A stretch of DNA of 64,000 nucleotides from Enterocloster lavalensis (GCF_902364025.1 NZ_CABJCG010000025.1:1-64000); one strand, 5' to 3'. Positions 32,858 through 41,541 are shown, counted from the stretch's first letter. The notes: generated by a model not told the origin, from the sequence alone. A program made the numbers and translations.

Positions 32858-33838
32858 TTAATAAGCCGCAATGGTATAAATATGCTTTCCTCCGTTTAAC
32901 GGCCCCTTCTTTAAGTCTTCCAGGGTCTCCTCGGTGAACCGCTGGGTCACCTTGTCACACTCCGGCAGAACCCCTGCCGGCCATTTCTCGTGGATATCGT
33001 TGACCAGCTTCTCCAGGTAATCCAACAGCGCCTCAGTGGCCGGGATGGCCTTCTCGGCGGTGGCCAGTTTCGCCTTGCCCACAACGCCCTCGGGGTTGCC
33101 CACCACCTCGATGGTGCCGGCGCCTGCGTGGCAGTACCATTTCACAGCCCGTCCGTAAATATTTCCGGCGTTGTCGATATGGCCCGGAGGCAGGAAGGTG
33201 TGCAGATCCGTATCCGGCGCGTCCTCCATGTGGATCATCTCCGGGAACAGGGCCAGTGAGAAGGAGGTCTCCTGCTCATCCGCGTGGTTAAAGGGCGTCT
33301 CGAACCTGCACTTGGGATCGCCAACCTTCAGATACTCGGGGATTGCGTAGTACCAGTTCACATTCATCATCACGGCCGGAACCTGGTACTTTCTGGCGAA
33401 CTGATGGATGGCGGTAGGAATCACGTACTCCTGGCCGTGTCCGTTTAACAGGATGATCTTGCGGTAACCGGCGTTCCAGAATCCGGCCAGCACCTGGGCG
33501 ATGTAATCGCAGAAAGTGTTCTCGTTGATCGGAATGGTTCCGGGCATACCCATGTGGTGATAGGGATGGGAGCCGAACCAGATGGGCTGGGAAACGGTAC
33601 AGCCGGTCTTTTTAGCCACCTGCTCCGCCATGCGGGTCACCAGGAAGGTGTCCTCGCCGTAACAGGCGTGGGCGCCGTGGCACTCGGTGGAGCCGATGGG
33701 AAGAATCAGGATATCGTTCTCCTTTAAGCGCTCCTCGCTCTGCTTCATTGTCATGTTCTGGAAATAAATGGGTTCGTCGGAATCCATATACCCCGCTACC
33801 TTTACCTCCTGTGGATAAGGAATCTGCCACTTGCTCAT
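32858..33838 (-). CDS. creatininase-fold metal hydrolase, IolN-like
   Basis: 326 residues. Metal-binding signatures of the creatininase family: LPIGSTECHGAHACYGEDTFLV (about 45-66), NGHGQEYV (about 138-145) and the conserved Glu in NHADEQETSFSL. In Thermotoga a member of this family, IolN, hydrolyses 3-dehydro-scyllo-inosose (a diketo-inositol) to 5-keto-L-gluconate. The presence of two zinc dehydrogenases and KDG-type enzymes in the same operon favours such ring opening over creatinine metabolism. AGGAGG lies seven bases before the ATG. Confidence 0.65.
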   Translation of the reverse strand: MSKWQIPYPQEVKVAGYMDSDEPIYFQNMTMKQSEERLKENDILILPIGSTECHGAHACYGEDTFLVTRMAEQVAKKTGCTVSQPIWFGSHPYHHMGMPGTIPINENTFCDYIAQVLAGFWNAGYRKIILLNGHGQEYVIPTAIHQFARKYQVPAVMMNVNWYYAIPEYLKVGDPKCRFETPFNHADEQETSFSLALFPEMIHMEDAPDTDLHTFLPPGHIDNAGNIYGRAVKWYCHAGAGTIEVVGNPEGVVGKAKLATAEKAIPATEALLDYLEKLVNDIHEKWPAGVLPECDKVTQRFTEETLEDLKKGPLNGGKHIYTIAAY

Positions 33839-33893
33839 AAAACTACCTCCTAAATTTTATTTTATCTTGATTATCTTAATGGATAAGACCAAT

Positions 33894-34550
33894 CTACAAA
33901 CCTGCCGCGCCCGCTGCAAACCGCCGCGCCGCCGCCGTTAGATCCCCAAACCGCTTTTCGCGGACCGCCGTGAGATCCACCAGATTCCCGCCGATTCCCA
34001 GGGAAACGCACCCGGCCCGGATGAAATCCCCCGCGTTCTCCGGGGTGATCCCTCCCACCGCGCAGAACGGAATATGGGGAAGGGGCCCCTTAAGCGCTTT
34101 TATGTAATCCACCCCCAGAAGCCCAGCCGGAAACAGCTTGACGATGTCCGCGCCCCACCGGTAAGCCTGTACGGCCTCCGAGGGGGTGAAGGTCCCGGGG
34201 ATCGACACCTTTCCGAGGTCCCTGGTCAGGCGGATCACCCCCTGGTCCAGGCTGGGGGAAATGATATAATCCGCCCCGGCTGCCACAGCCCGCCGCGTCT
34301 CTTCTTCATCGAGAACCGTACCGGCCCCCAGGCAGACCGCATCCCCCATCCGCTCCCGCAGCCAGGCGATCGAGCGGTAGGTTTCCTCCGGCCCGTCTTT
34401 CGTCCGGTGGTCCACCGTGATCTCCATGCAGGTGATTCCCCCCGCAGCCAGGGCGAGCGCCACCTCGCCGATGGACGCTGTCTCAACGCCGCGGACAATG
34501 GCGATGATCTTCTCCCGCCTCATCCGCTCTAAAACCAATTCTCTGTCCAT
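33894..34550 (-). CDS. KDPG/KDPGal-type aldolase
   Basis: 218 residues, class I aldolase that splits 2-keto-3-deoxy-6-phospho-gluconate or -galactonate into pyruvate and glyceraldehyde 3-phosphate. Visible are the acid/base Glu in ITCMEITVDH, the phosphate-binding GTVLDEEE and PGTFTPSEA segments, and the Schiff-base Lys in DIVKLFPAG. It begins two bases after the KduD-like stop with GGGAGG before the ATG. The partner kinase is dgoK at 25 kb. Confidence 0.87.
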   Translation of the reverse strand: MDRELVLERMRREKIIAIVRGVETASIGEVALALAAGGITCMEITVDHRTKDGPEETYRSIAWLRERMGDAVCLGAGTVLDEEETRRAVAAGADYIISPSLDQGVIRLTRDLGKVSIPGTFTPSEAVQAYRWGADIVKLFPAGLLGVDYIKALKGPLPHIPFCAVGGITPENAGDFIRAGCVSLGIGGNLVDLTAVREKRFGDLTAAARRFAAGAAGL

Positions 34551-34552
34551 CC

Positions 34553-35308
34553 CTACCTCCCCAGATACCCGCCGTCAATGGGGATCACAGCGCCCGACAC
34601 ATAGTCGGAAGCCCGGGAAGCCAGGTAAATCACGGTCCCAATTAAATCCTCCGGCTGTCCCCAGCGGTGAGCCGGTATCCGAAGCGTGATCTCCCGGTAG
34701 CGCTCCTGGTCCGCCATCAGCGTGGTGTTTAACGCCGTATCCATATAGCCCGGGGCGATGGCGTTCACATTGATCCCATGCCCGGCCCACTCGTTGGAAA
34801 ACGCCTTGGTCAGCTGGGCTACCGCTCCTTTTGAGGCAGCGTAGGGGGAACAGTTGAGGCCGCCGAAAAAGCTGAGCATGGAGGCCACGTTGATGATCTT
34901 TCCATAGCCCTTTTTCATCATCTCCCGGGCCGCCAGCCGGCTCATCTCAAAGAGAGCCGTGACGTTTAATTCCATCAGCCGGTCCCAGTCGCCCAGGTCA
35001 ATCTCCTCCGCCCTGCCCCGCACCTGCATCCCGGCGTTGTTAATCAGAATATCCACTCCGCCCAGAAGCCGGAGACACTGCCCGAACCCTCTTTTCAAAT
35101 CTTCCCGGTCCGTGAGGTTGGCCTGAACTCCCACAAGTTCCCTGCCGTCCCCACACATGCGCTTTGCAATCTCCCCGATATCCGGCCGGATATCGATAAG
35201 CGCCACCCTGGCTCCCGCCTCCGCAAGCCCCGCGGCCATGCTGTTCCCCAGACCTGCGCCCGCTCCGGTGACAATAGCCGTCTTCCCTGTCAGCCTAAAG
35301 GCCTCCAT
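34553..35308 (-). CDS. kduD: KduD-like short-chain dehydrogenase
   Basis: Start at ATG 35308 because GGAGG lies six bases upstream; the longer frame to 35413 runs over the promoter and operator. 251 residues. NAD(P) site TGAGAGLGNSMAAGL, NNAG, catalytic Ser in NVASMLSFFGG and YxxxK in YAASKG. The stretch INVNAIAPGYMDTALNT and the end ASDYVSGAVIPIDGGYLGR match KduD (2-keto-3-deoxygluconate 5-dehydrogenase, EC 1.1.1.127). First gene of the operon. A 5-keto-sugar-acid reductase role fits the IolN-like neighbour. Confidence 0.82.
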   Translation of the reverse strand: MEAFRLTGKTAIVTGAGAGLGNSMAAGLAEAGARVALIDIRPDIGEIAKRMCGDGRELVGVQANLTDREDLKRGFGQCLRLLGGVDILINNAGMQVRGRAEEIDLGDWDRLMELNVTALFEMSRLAAREMMKKGYGKIINVASMLSFFGGLNCSPYAASKGAVAQLTKAFSNEWAGHGINVNAIAPGYMDTALNTTLMADQERYREITLRIPAHRWGQPEDLIGTVIYLASRASDYVSGAVIPIDGGYLGR

Positions 35309-35364
35309 AATGCTCCTCCTCTCCTGCCGCTTACAAATCGTATCTGTATTCCGTTTGTATTCCA

Positions 35365-35376
35365 TTGGTATACCAA
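35365..35376. promoter_or_regulatory. perfect palindrome TTGGTATACCAA, GntR-type operator
   Basis: A 12-bp perfect palindrome nine bases past the -10 box of the operon promoter, so at about +2 to +13. FadR-subfamily GntR proteins bind TGGT..ACCA type sites, and such a gene lies divergently 350 bases away. Bound protein would block transcription of the catabolic operon. Confidence 0.7.
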
Positions 35377-35384
35377 CTGTTTGT

Positions 35385-35413
35385 AATATAGCACATGTGC
35401 ATATAATTATCAA
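35385..35413 (-). promoter_or_regulatory. sigma-A promoter of the eleven-gene catabolic operon
   Basis: Minus strand TTGATA (35408-35413), 17-base spacer, TATATT (35385-35390). The spacing and boxes are good and the operator lies directly downstream. Confidence 0.7.
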
Positions 35414-35460
35414 GTATTTTTTTCATTTTTTTATATTTACAACATCTTACAGTTTTTTGG

Positions 35461-35490
35461 TTGACTTTTTTTTGACGAATACTATATACT
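35461..35490 (+). promoter_or_regulatory. probable promoter of the GntR gene
   Basis: TTGACT (35461-35466), 18-base spacer, TATACT (35485-35490), about 240 bases before the GntR start codon. The long leader (35500-35727) holds nothing I recognise. Confidence 0.5.
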
Positions 35491-35727
35491 GTACCTATGA
35501 ATCGCCCACATTTGTATTCTGTTTGACCAACATTTTTATCAGCTATACTTTTCTGAATTTTCCATCTATAATAGAAACATAAACGTGGCGGTTCAGCATG
35601 CCTGCCTTTGGTACCGCTGTAAGCAAAATTCCCTGGCCGGCGGCGTTTCGGCCGGAATGTTTGCCTGCGGCCGCGCAGGCGCTGGACTGCTGCCAGAAAC
35701 CATATGAGGTAAGAAAGTGAGTTGTTT

Positions 35728-36426
35728 ATGAGTGCACCGACGACTGCGCATGCAGAAAAATCCAAGAAGCAGATCGCTTATGAGATGCTGAAAGAAAAAA
35801 TTATCACCAATCAATTAGCGCCCGGCACCATGCTGGTGGAGCGGCAGCTGTGCGAGATGTTAAATTCCAGCCGGACCCCCATCCGCGAGGCCATCCAGCA
35901 GCTGTCCGCGGACGGGCTTGTGACCTCTATCCCCACGGTGGGAAGCTACGTGTCCGAGATCCGCTACGAATATGTGATCCAGCTCTACGACGTCCGGGAA
36001 TATCTGGAGGGACTGGCGGCGAAGCTCTGCGCCATCAACATCACGGACAGCCAGATCCAGGCCCTGAACCGCTGCTGGCTGAATATGAACGACGACATCC
36101 GCACCAAGGACTACGACAAGCTGTTCCAGGAGGATTCCAATTTTCACCAGAACATCGTCGACTACTCCAGAAACGAGATTCTCCAAACCCTTTACGCCCC
36201 CTTGTCCAGCCAGATTTTCCGCATCACTTTCCTGACCGAGGACCGGGCCGACGGAATCGTCCGATCCCACGATTGCCATTTAAAGATTCTCCAGGCCATC
36301 ACCCATCACCAGGCCGAGGAGGCGGAGAATCAGATGCGTGAACACCTGCGGACCAGCAAGATGCACCATCTGAAAAAGATGGCTCCCCATTTGTTCGGCA
36401 CCACGCAGAATGGGATCGGACAATAG
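35728..36426 (+). CDS. GntR-family (FadR/FCD) transcriptional regulator
   Basis: 232 residues. N-terminal winged helix (about 15-80: AYEMLKEKIITNQLAPGTML, RTPIREAIQQLSADGLV) and an all-helical FCD ligand domain (about 90-220) with metal-ligand type residues Asp and His in FQEDSNFHQNIV, and His in RSHDCHLKILQAI and REHLR. Such regulators usually sense a sugar acid or intermediate and repress the neighbouring catabolic genes. It is divergent from the eleven-gene operon whose promoter carries the matching palindrome. Confidence 0.87.
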   Translation: MSAPTTAHAEKSKKQIAYEMLKEKIITNQLAPGTMLVERQLCEMLNSSRTPIREAIQQLSADGLVTSIPTVGSYVSEIRYEYVIQLYDVREYLEGLAAKLCAINITDSQIQALNRCWLNMNDDIRTKDYDKLFQEDSNFHQNIVDYSRNEILQTLYAPLSSQIFRITFLTEDRADGIVRSHDCHLKILQAITHHQAEEAENQMREHLRTSKMHHLKKMAPHLFGTTQNGIGQ

Positions 36427-36470
36427 CGTGACAGTGGCCGCGCTAAAACATATGCTCACAGCACATAAGA

Positions 36471-36509
36471 AAACAGGGCAAGCCCCACATTACCGGGCCA
36501 GCCCTGTTT
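36471..36509. terminator. bidirectional terminator between gntR gene and nfnB
   Basis: AAACAGGGC (36471-36479) pairs with GCCCTGTTT (36501-36509), with an inner GCCC/GGGC pair. T-rich tracts follow on both strands (CTTTATT; TTTTCTTATG). Confidence 0.75.
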
Positions 36510-36558
36510 CTTTATTCCCCACGGCGCACCCTGCGCCGCCTTCATTTCAATCTATCTG

Positions 36559-37944
36559 TTATTTCCCACTCAAAAACTCATCAATTCCTCGCGCTCCCGC
36601 TCTTCCAGCCTCCATGGCCAAAATCACGGTAGCAGCTCCGGTCACGGCGTCTCCGCCCGCGTACACGCCTTCCTTGGTGGTCTTGCCGTTGGCCTCGTCG
36701 GCCACGATGCATTTCCACTTATTCGTCTCCAGTCCCTCAGTGGTGGACGAGATCAGCGGGTTGGGAGAAGTTCCCAGGGACATGATCACGGTGTCCACCT
36801 CGATGGTGTAGTCGGAACCGGCGACCTCCACGGGTCTGCGGCGTCCGGAAGCGTCGGGCTCGCCCAGCTCCATCTTGCGCACCACCATGCCCTTCACCCA
36901 GTCGTTCTCGTCGGTGAGAATCTCCACCGGGTTGGTCAGAAGGTCGAAAATGATGCCCTCCTCCTTGGCGTGGTGAACCTCCTCCACACGGGCCGGAAGC
37001 TCGGCTTCACTTCTTCTGTATACGATATGTACCTCAGCGCCCAGGCGCAGCGCGGTTCTGGCCGCGTCCATGGCCACGTTTCCGCCGCCCACCACGGCCA
37101 CCTTCTTGCCGATGAAAATGGGGGTGTCATAGTCGTCGCGGAAAGCCTTCATCAGGTTGCTTCTGGTCAGGTACTCGTTGGCAGAGAACACGCCGTTGGC
37201 ATTTTCCCCGGGGATACCCATGAACTTGGGAAGGCCCGCGCCGGAACCGATGAATACGGCCTGGTAGCCCTCCTCGTCGATCAGCTCGTCGATGGTCACG
37301 GACTTGCCGATAATCACGTTGGTCTCGATCTCAACGCCCAGCTTCTTCACGTTCTCGATCTCCGGGCGAACCACGCCGAGCTTGGGCAGACGGAACTCCG
37401 GGATGCCGTAGGTCAGAACGCCGCCCGGCTCGTGGAGTGCCTCGAAAATGGTCACCTCGTAGCCCATTTTCGCCAGATCGCCGGCGCAGGTCAGGCCTGC
37501 GGGGCCGGAACCGATCACAGCCACCTTCTTGCCGTTGGTTTTCTCAGGTTTAGCGGGCACAAAGCCGTTCTCCCGGGACCAGTCGGCCACAAAGCGCTCC
37601 AGCTTGCCGATGGAGATCGGCTCGCCCTTGATTCCGCGGATGCACTTGCCCTCGCACTGGCTCTCCTGGGGGCACACGCGGCCGCAGACAGCCGGAAGGG
37701 CGCTGGACTTGGCGATGGTGGCGGCCGCCTCGGCGAACTGTCCCTCCTTCACCTCGTGGATGAACTTGGGAATGTCGATGGCAACGGGACAGCCCTTGAT
37801 ACACTGGGCATTCTTACAGTTGATGCAGCGGGCGGCCTCAGCCTGGGCCTCCTCCTGATTGTATCCAAGGCAGACCTCCTCAAAATTGGTGGCTCTCACC
37901 TTGGGATCCTGTTCTCTAACCGGTACTTTCTTTAAAACGTCCAT
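36559..37944 (-). CDS. nfnB: NfnB/GltA-type NADPH oxidoreductase subunit
   Basis: 461 residues. N-terminal cysteine-rich region CINCKNAQCIKGCPVAIDIP and CGRVCPQESQCEGKC binds [4Fe-4S] clusters; then FAD site VAVIGSGPAGLTCAGDLAKMG (about 142-162) and NADPH site VAVVGGGNVAMDAARTALRLGA (about 283-304). This is the large subunit of NADH-dependent ferredoxin:NADP oxidoreductase, which couples ferredoxin and NADH oxidation to NADP reduction by electron bifurcation. Databases often label it glutamate synthase small chain. The partner NfnA is directly upstream with a one-base overlap, which decides the call. Confidence 0.87.
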   Translation of the reverse strand: MDVLKKVPVREQDPKVRATNFEEVCLGYNQEEAQAEAARCINCKNAQCIKGCPVAIDIPKFIHEVKEGQFAEAAATIAKSSALPAVCGRVCPQESQCEGKCIRGIKGEPISIGKLERFVADWSRENGFVPAKPEKTNGKKVAVIGSGPAGLTCAGDLAKMGYEVTIFEALHEPGGVLTYGIPEFRLPKLGVVRPEIENVKKLGVEIETNVIIGKSVTIDELIDEEGYQAVFIGSGAGLPKFMGIPGENANGVFSANEYLTRSNLMKAFRDDYDTPIFIGKKVAVVGGGNVAMDAARTALRLGAEVHIVYRRSEAELPARVEEVHHAKEEGIIFDLLTNPVEILTDENDWVKGMVVRKMELGEPDASGRRRPVEVAGSDYTIEVDTVIMSLGTSPNPLISSTTEGLETNKWKCIVADEANGKTTKEGVYAGGDAVTGAATVILAMEAGRAGARGIDEFLSGK

Positions 37945-38834
37945 TATTCCTCACCTCCGCAATGTCCGCATCCGCCGTGATGGGTGTCGCCCTCGCGTAG
38001 TCTCAGCAGGGCGCGCCCTTCTTCCGTCTTGTACATCTGCTGGCGCTTCATGGCCTGATCGAAGTCCACCAGATGTCCGTCGAACTCAGGACCGTCCACG
38101 CAGGCGAACTTCACCTTGCCGCCCACGCTGACGCGGCAGGCGCCGCACATTCCGGTGCCGTCCACCATGATGGGGTTTAAGCTGACAATGGTGGGAAGGC
38201 CCAGCTCCTTGGTCAGCTTGCAGACAAACTTCATCATGATCATGGGGCCGATGGCGACGCAGACGTCGTATTTCTTGCCCTGGTTCACCACCAGATCCTT
38301 GATCACCTCGGTCACCATACCCTTGCGCTCGTAGGAACCGTCGTCGGTGGTCACGTACAGATTGCCGGCAACCGCGCGCAGCTCGTCCTCCAGGATCAGC
38401 AGGCTTTTGGTCTTGGAGCCCTCGATCACATCCACATCAACGCCGTGCTGCTTCAGCCATTTCACCTGGGGATACACGGGTGCGGAGCCCACGCCGCCCG
38501 CCACAAACAGATAGCGGCGCTTCTTCACTTCCTCCAGATCGTCCTTCACGAACTCGGAAGGCTGACCTAAGGGGCCTACGAAATCCTGGAAATAATCTCC
38601 CGCCTTCATACCGGCCATGCGCTCGGTGGAAGCGCCCACCGTCTGGAATACGATGGTTACCAGGCCCTTCTCGCGGTCATAGTCACAGATGGTCAGAGGG
38701 ATTCTCTCTCCGATCTCATCCATCTTAACGATTACAAATTCTCCCGGCTGACATGCCTTCGCCACGCGGGGCGCTTCCACGTCCATCAGGTAGATCTTGT
38801 CTGCCAGGCATTCCGCCTTAACAATCTTGTACAT
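37944..38834 (-). CDS. nfnA: NfnA-type FAD/NAD-binding, [2Fe-2S] subunit
   Basis: 296 residues. Ferredoxin-reductase-like FAD domain (RIPLTICDYDREKG, about 49-62), NAD-binding domain (YLFVAGGVGSAPVYPQVKWL, about 110-129) and a C-terminal [2Fe-2S] motif DGTGMCGACRVSVGGKVKFACVDGPEF (about 223-250). Also annotated as sulfide dehydrogenase or dihydroorotate dehydrogenase electron-transfer subunit (PyrK-like). The stop overlaps the nfnB start (TAATG), so the two make one complex. AGGAGG before the ATG. Confidence 0.87.
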   Translation of the reverse strand: MYKIVKAECLADKIYLMDVEAPRVAKACQPGEFVIVKMDEIGERIPLTICDYDREKGLVTIVFQTVGASTERMAGMKAGDYFQDFVGPLGQPSEFVKDDLEEVKKRRYLFVAGGVGSAPVYPQVKWLKQHGVDVDVIEGSKTKSLLILEDELRAVAGNLYVTTDDGSYERKGMVTEVIKDLVVNQGKKYDVCVAIGPMIMMKFVCKLTKELGLPTIVSLNPIMVDGTGMCGACRVSVGGKVKFACVDGPEFDGHLVDFDQAMKRQQMYKTEEGRALLRLREGDTHHGGCGHCGGEE

Positions 38835-38872
38835 GGTTTTCCTCCTAATTTATCATCAGGCATTTTCGCCTG

Positions 38873-39787
38873 TTACTCACCGATTGTGATGGAATAGCTC
38901 TTCTCCCAGCTCTCCCATGCCGGAAGCGTCACCACTCCCTCCCGGTCCTTAAGCTCCCCGGTATATCCCTCTGCGTCGCACCGGCCGTACCACGGCTCCA
39001 GGCACACGAAGGGGTGCGTGGCCTCCACCGACCAGACTCCCAGGTAGGGGAAATCGTCGCAGCACACGGTCACATAGGGTTTTCCGTCCAGCAGAAGGCT
39101 CACGCTTCCCACGGCCGCCTGGTCAAATATGTAGGTCAGCGCCCGGTCGAAGAAGCCCTTTGTCAGCGGCACCCGTCCGTCGGTCAGGGCCAGGGTTCCA
39201 CCCAGCTCCTCCTGCTCGAACCCGTCGGCGTTCGGAGCCTGGTAATGCAGCCCGTCCTGGCAGGTTCCGGCTCTCGTCCCGGTCTTGTTGAATTCAAAGG
39301 TGTAGTCGTAAATGGTCCGCCCCTCAGGCACCCGGAACGCGGGATGTCCCCCCGCCATGAACAGCAGGTCCTCGGAGCCGGTATTGTTCACCCTCCACAT
39401 CACCTGAATGGTGCGGCCCTCCAGACGGTGGCCCACCTCCAGCTCAAAGTGGAAGGGATATTTGGAAAATGTCTCCGGCGTGTCCTTAAGCCGGTACCAG
39501 CACTCGTCCATGTCGCAGAGCAACGGCTCGAACTCCATGTCTCTGGCAAAGCCGTGGGCGCCCATGGGGTAGTCCTTCTCCTGGTGGCGGTATTTGCCAT
39601 CGTAGCATTTCCCCACAAAGGGGAACAGAATCGGCGCGTGCCGGTTCCAGACCGCCGGGTCCGCGTTCCAGAGAAGCTCACGCCCCGCCTTCTTGTCGTA
39701 GATCCGGGCCAGCTCCGCTCCGTGGCGGTTCACCGCTACCAGCAGGTCCTCATTTTCCAGGGTAAAAATCTGTCCGTCGTGTTTCAT
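38873..39787 (-). CDS. aldose 1-epimerase-family protein (YeaD/LacX-like)
   Basis: 304 residues of the galactose-mutarotase fold: VAVNRHGAELARIYDKKAGRELLWNADPAVWNRHAPILFPFVG at the N-terminus, the conserved His in PMGAHGFARD and in AGGHPAFRVP, and Glu in the C-terminal FVCLEPWYG. LacX-type members interconvert anomers of hexoses or hexose 6-phosphates. It is a lone gene with no pathway neighbour, so the sugar is unknown. Confidence 0.82.
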   Translation of the reverse strand: MKHDGQIFTLENEDLLVAVNRHGAELARIYDKKAGRELLWNADPAVWNRHAPILFPFVGKCYDGKYRHQEKDYPMGAHGFARDMEFEPLLCDMDECWYRLKDTPETFSKYPFHFELEVGHRLEGRTIQVMWRVNNTGSEDLLFMAGGHPAFRVPEGRTIYDYTFEFNKTGTRAGTCQDGLHYQAPNADGFEQEELGGTLALTDGRVPLTKGFFDRALTYIFDQAAVGSVSLLLDGKPYVTVCCDDFPYLGVWSVEATHPFVCLEPWYGRCDAEGYTGELKDREGVVTLPAWESWEKSYSITIGE

Positions 39788-39913
39788 TCACAAATCCCCC
39801 ATTCTGCTTTCGCATTGATTTTATATTACCATTTTCATTTCAGACTTACAATAGTTTTTCCAAAGAAATCTAAAAGTTTTTTAGATATTTATTACTTTTT
39901 ACAATTTTTTTGT

Positions 39914-40405
39914 TCATCTGATCCGCTCATACCGGCGAAAATAATAGCAGAGGTCAAAATACGTCTGCTCGTCGCTCTCCTCCGCCAGCCGCCAGTCCGG
40001 GTTCTCATCCAGGTTGGGGAACAGGGTGTCCGCGTCGTAGACATATTCCACAAAGGTCACATGGGCGGTATCGCAGTAGGGTAAGAACTGCTCGTAAATG
40101 CTCTGGCCGCCGATGATGAAAATGTCCTCCGGGTCCTTTCCCTCCAAAAGACTGAGGGCCTCCTCCACGCTGTGGCAGACCGCAGCGCCCTTTACCCGGT
40201 AGTTCTCGTCCCGGGTCAGCACGATGTTTTCCCGCTTTCCAAGGGGCTGGCCGCCCGGAAGGCTCTCCAGGGTCTTGCGGCCCATGACCACGGTTTTGCC
40301 GGTGGTCTCCTTCATAAACAGCTGCCGGTCCGCGGGGATGTTCACCAGCAGGCGGCCGTCCTTTCCGATGGCCCAGTTTTGATCAACTGCAACGATCAGG
40401 TTCAT
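39914..40405 (-). CDS. folA: dihydrofolate reductase
   Basis: 163 residues, typical length. LIVAVDQNWAIGKDGRLLVNIPADRQLFMKETTGKTVVMGRKTLESLP contains the Trp-containing loop and NADPH site. The usual carboxylate of the active site (position 27 in E. coli) corresponds to the Asp in NIPADRQLF. C-terminal IFIIGGQSIYEQFLP is the GG nucleotide motif. Reduces dihydrofolate to tetrahydrofolate; AGGAGG precedes the ATG. Follows a ThyX-like gene by 90 bases. Confidence 0.93.
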   Translation of the reverse strand: MNLIVAVDQNWAIGKDGRLLVNIPADRQLFMKETTGKTVVMGRKTLESLPGGQPLGKRENIVLTRDENYRVKGAAVCHSVEEALSLLEGKDPEDIFIIGGQSIYEQFLPYCDTAHVTFVEYVYDADTLFPNLDENPDWRLAEESDEQTYFDLCYYFRRYERIR

Positions 40406-40495
40406 GCCGTATCCTCCTTCACTGCATTATGCTTCATTCCGCTTCCTACTGCGCCGTTTTGTGCTTCCTGCCGCTTCCCTGCGCAGCGATGTACT

Positions 40496-41128
40496 TCACG
40501 CCTCTTCCTCCTCCGCCGCGATCAGCTCCTTACCGTAAGGAAGGGTGAGAATCCAGTCGCAGAAGGTGTGCCACTCCAGAAGCTTATGGTTCCTTCTGGC
40601 GAAATATATGTTGATCAGCGTCTCATAGTTGAAGGTGCAGGTGCGCATCTGGTTGTAGCTGGAGGGAAGCAGCTGGATTAAATCGTACCAGTCCTCCTTG
40701 TTCTTTCCCTCGTTCACGTAGCGCAGCCGGATCTCCTCCAGCTTTGCGATCACGGTCTCAAAATATGCCAGGGTTCCCTCCGTCATGTGGTCGCAGCTGA
40801 AATCGCTGAGCTCGAAGGGTTTGCTGTGTATTTTATGCATGGTGCTGGTGGAGTTGGCCACGGTGGCCACCTTGTAGGTGTCGTACTCCTTCCACCAGTA
40901 CAGCGGGGCGGTGACGTCCACGGAAACGAACACCTGGCGCAGGAACTTGCGGTGGTCGCTTCCGGCCTTGCGCAGCCTCCGGGCCAGATCCAGGTCGTTG
41001 GGCCCCAGCACGAACTGACCGTCCTCGTCGTAGCCGCTGTCCATCCTCCCCCAGCTGTTCATGGGATTGCGCGCGCCCCTGATTGCGTTCTCCAGGTTCA
41101 TCACGCTGGTTCTCTCTAATTGAATCAT
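40496..41128 (-). CDS. ThyX-like protein (divergent flavin-dependent thymidylate synthase?)
   Basis: 210 residues. ATG at 41128 has AAAGGAG upstream; the longer frame to 41245 has none. The second half (FNYETLINIYFARRNHKLLEWHTFCDWI) resembles the ThyX region that ends in the substrate-binding RxxxHAQWEIR. In the middle, where ThyX has RHRxxSxNExS, this protein has WWKEYDTYKVATVANSTS, so the canonical motif is not preserved. The folA neighbour supports thymidylate metabolism. Either a divergent ThyX or a related protein of other function; no thyA is in the window. Confidence 0.5.
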   Translation of the reverse strand: MIQLERTSVMNLENAIRGARNPMNSWGRMDSGYDEDGQFVLGPNDLDLARRLRKAGSDHRKFLRQVFVSVDVTAPLYWWKEYDTYKVATVANSTSTMHKIHSKPFELSDFSCDHMTEGTLAYFETVIAKLEEIRLRYVNEGKNKEDWYDLIQLLPSSYNQMRTCTFNYETLINIYFARRNHKLLEWHTFCDWILTLPYGKELIAAEEEEA

Positions 41129-41541
41129 GTGTACTCCTTTACTCTGGTAAACTGTCAGGTACCGGTTTTCATTATACATTCGAGGGTGTAAAAATGCAAT
41201 GTGTTCGTGGGGAAATTCTGCGGGGAGCTGGGTGGGGGGATACAAGGAGGTGGGCGGAAGGAGCGGATGGGGGCGGCCTTATGCGTCAGCTTGCGTTCAG
41301 CTATTTTCAAATTTTGTATCTATTCCTAATCCCGAAAAAGCCGTTGTTACAGTGATCCGCATTCTATATAGCGGCCGTGACGTCGAGGCTCAGCTCAGAA
41401 AATACACCAAAATGGAATGAAAATCTTTTCTAAAATACGTTTTAAAAAGGAGCCCACATCCCCTTCCCGGCGATATGGACTCCCATTTTTTACCAGTCTT
41501 TTCATTCCCTTCACGGACAAACGGCGCTCATCTTCCATCCG
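41129..41541. other. gene-free region, 413 bases
   Basis: Open frames here are short and without ribosome sites. A plus-strand stretch about 41325-41419 reads IPNPEKAVVTVIRILYSGRD and then VEAQLRKYTKME before a stop, which looks protein-like and could be a gene remnant. No hairpin with a T-tract stands out. Confidence 0.3.

Noticed and set aside
32858..33838. Creatinine or creatine degradation as the role of the creatininase-family gene
   Set aside because: No creatinase, sarcosine or hydantoin enzymes nearby; the neighbours are sugar/cyclitol enzymes.
41199..41420. Plus-strand ORF in the gap after the ThyX-like gene
   Set aside because: No ribosome site and a low-complexity first half; only the last ~30 codons look protein-like.
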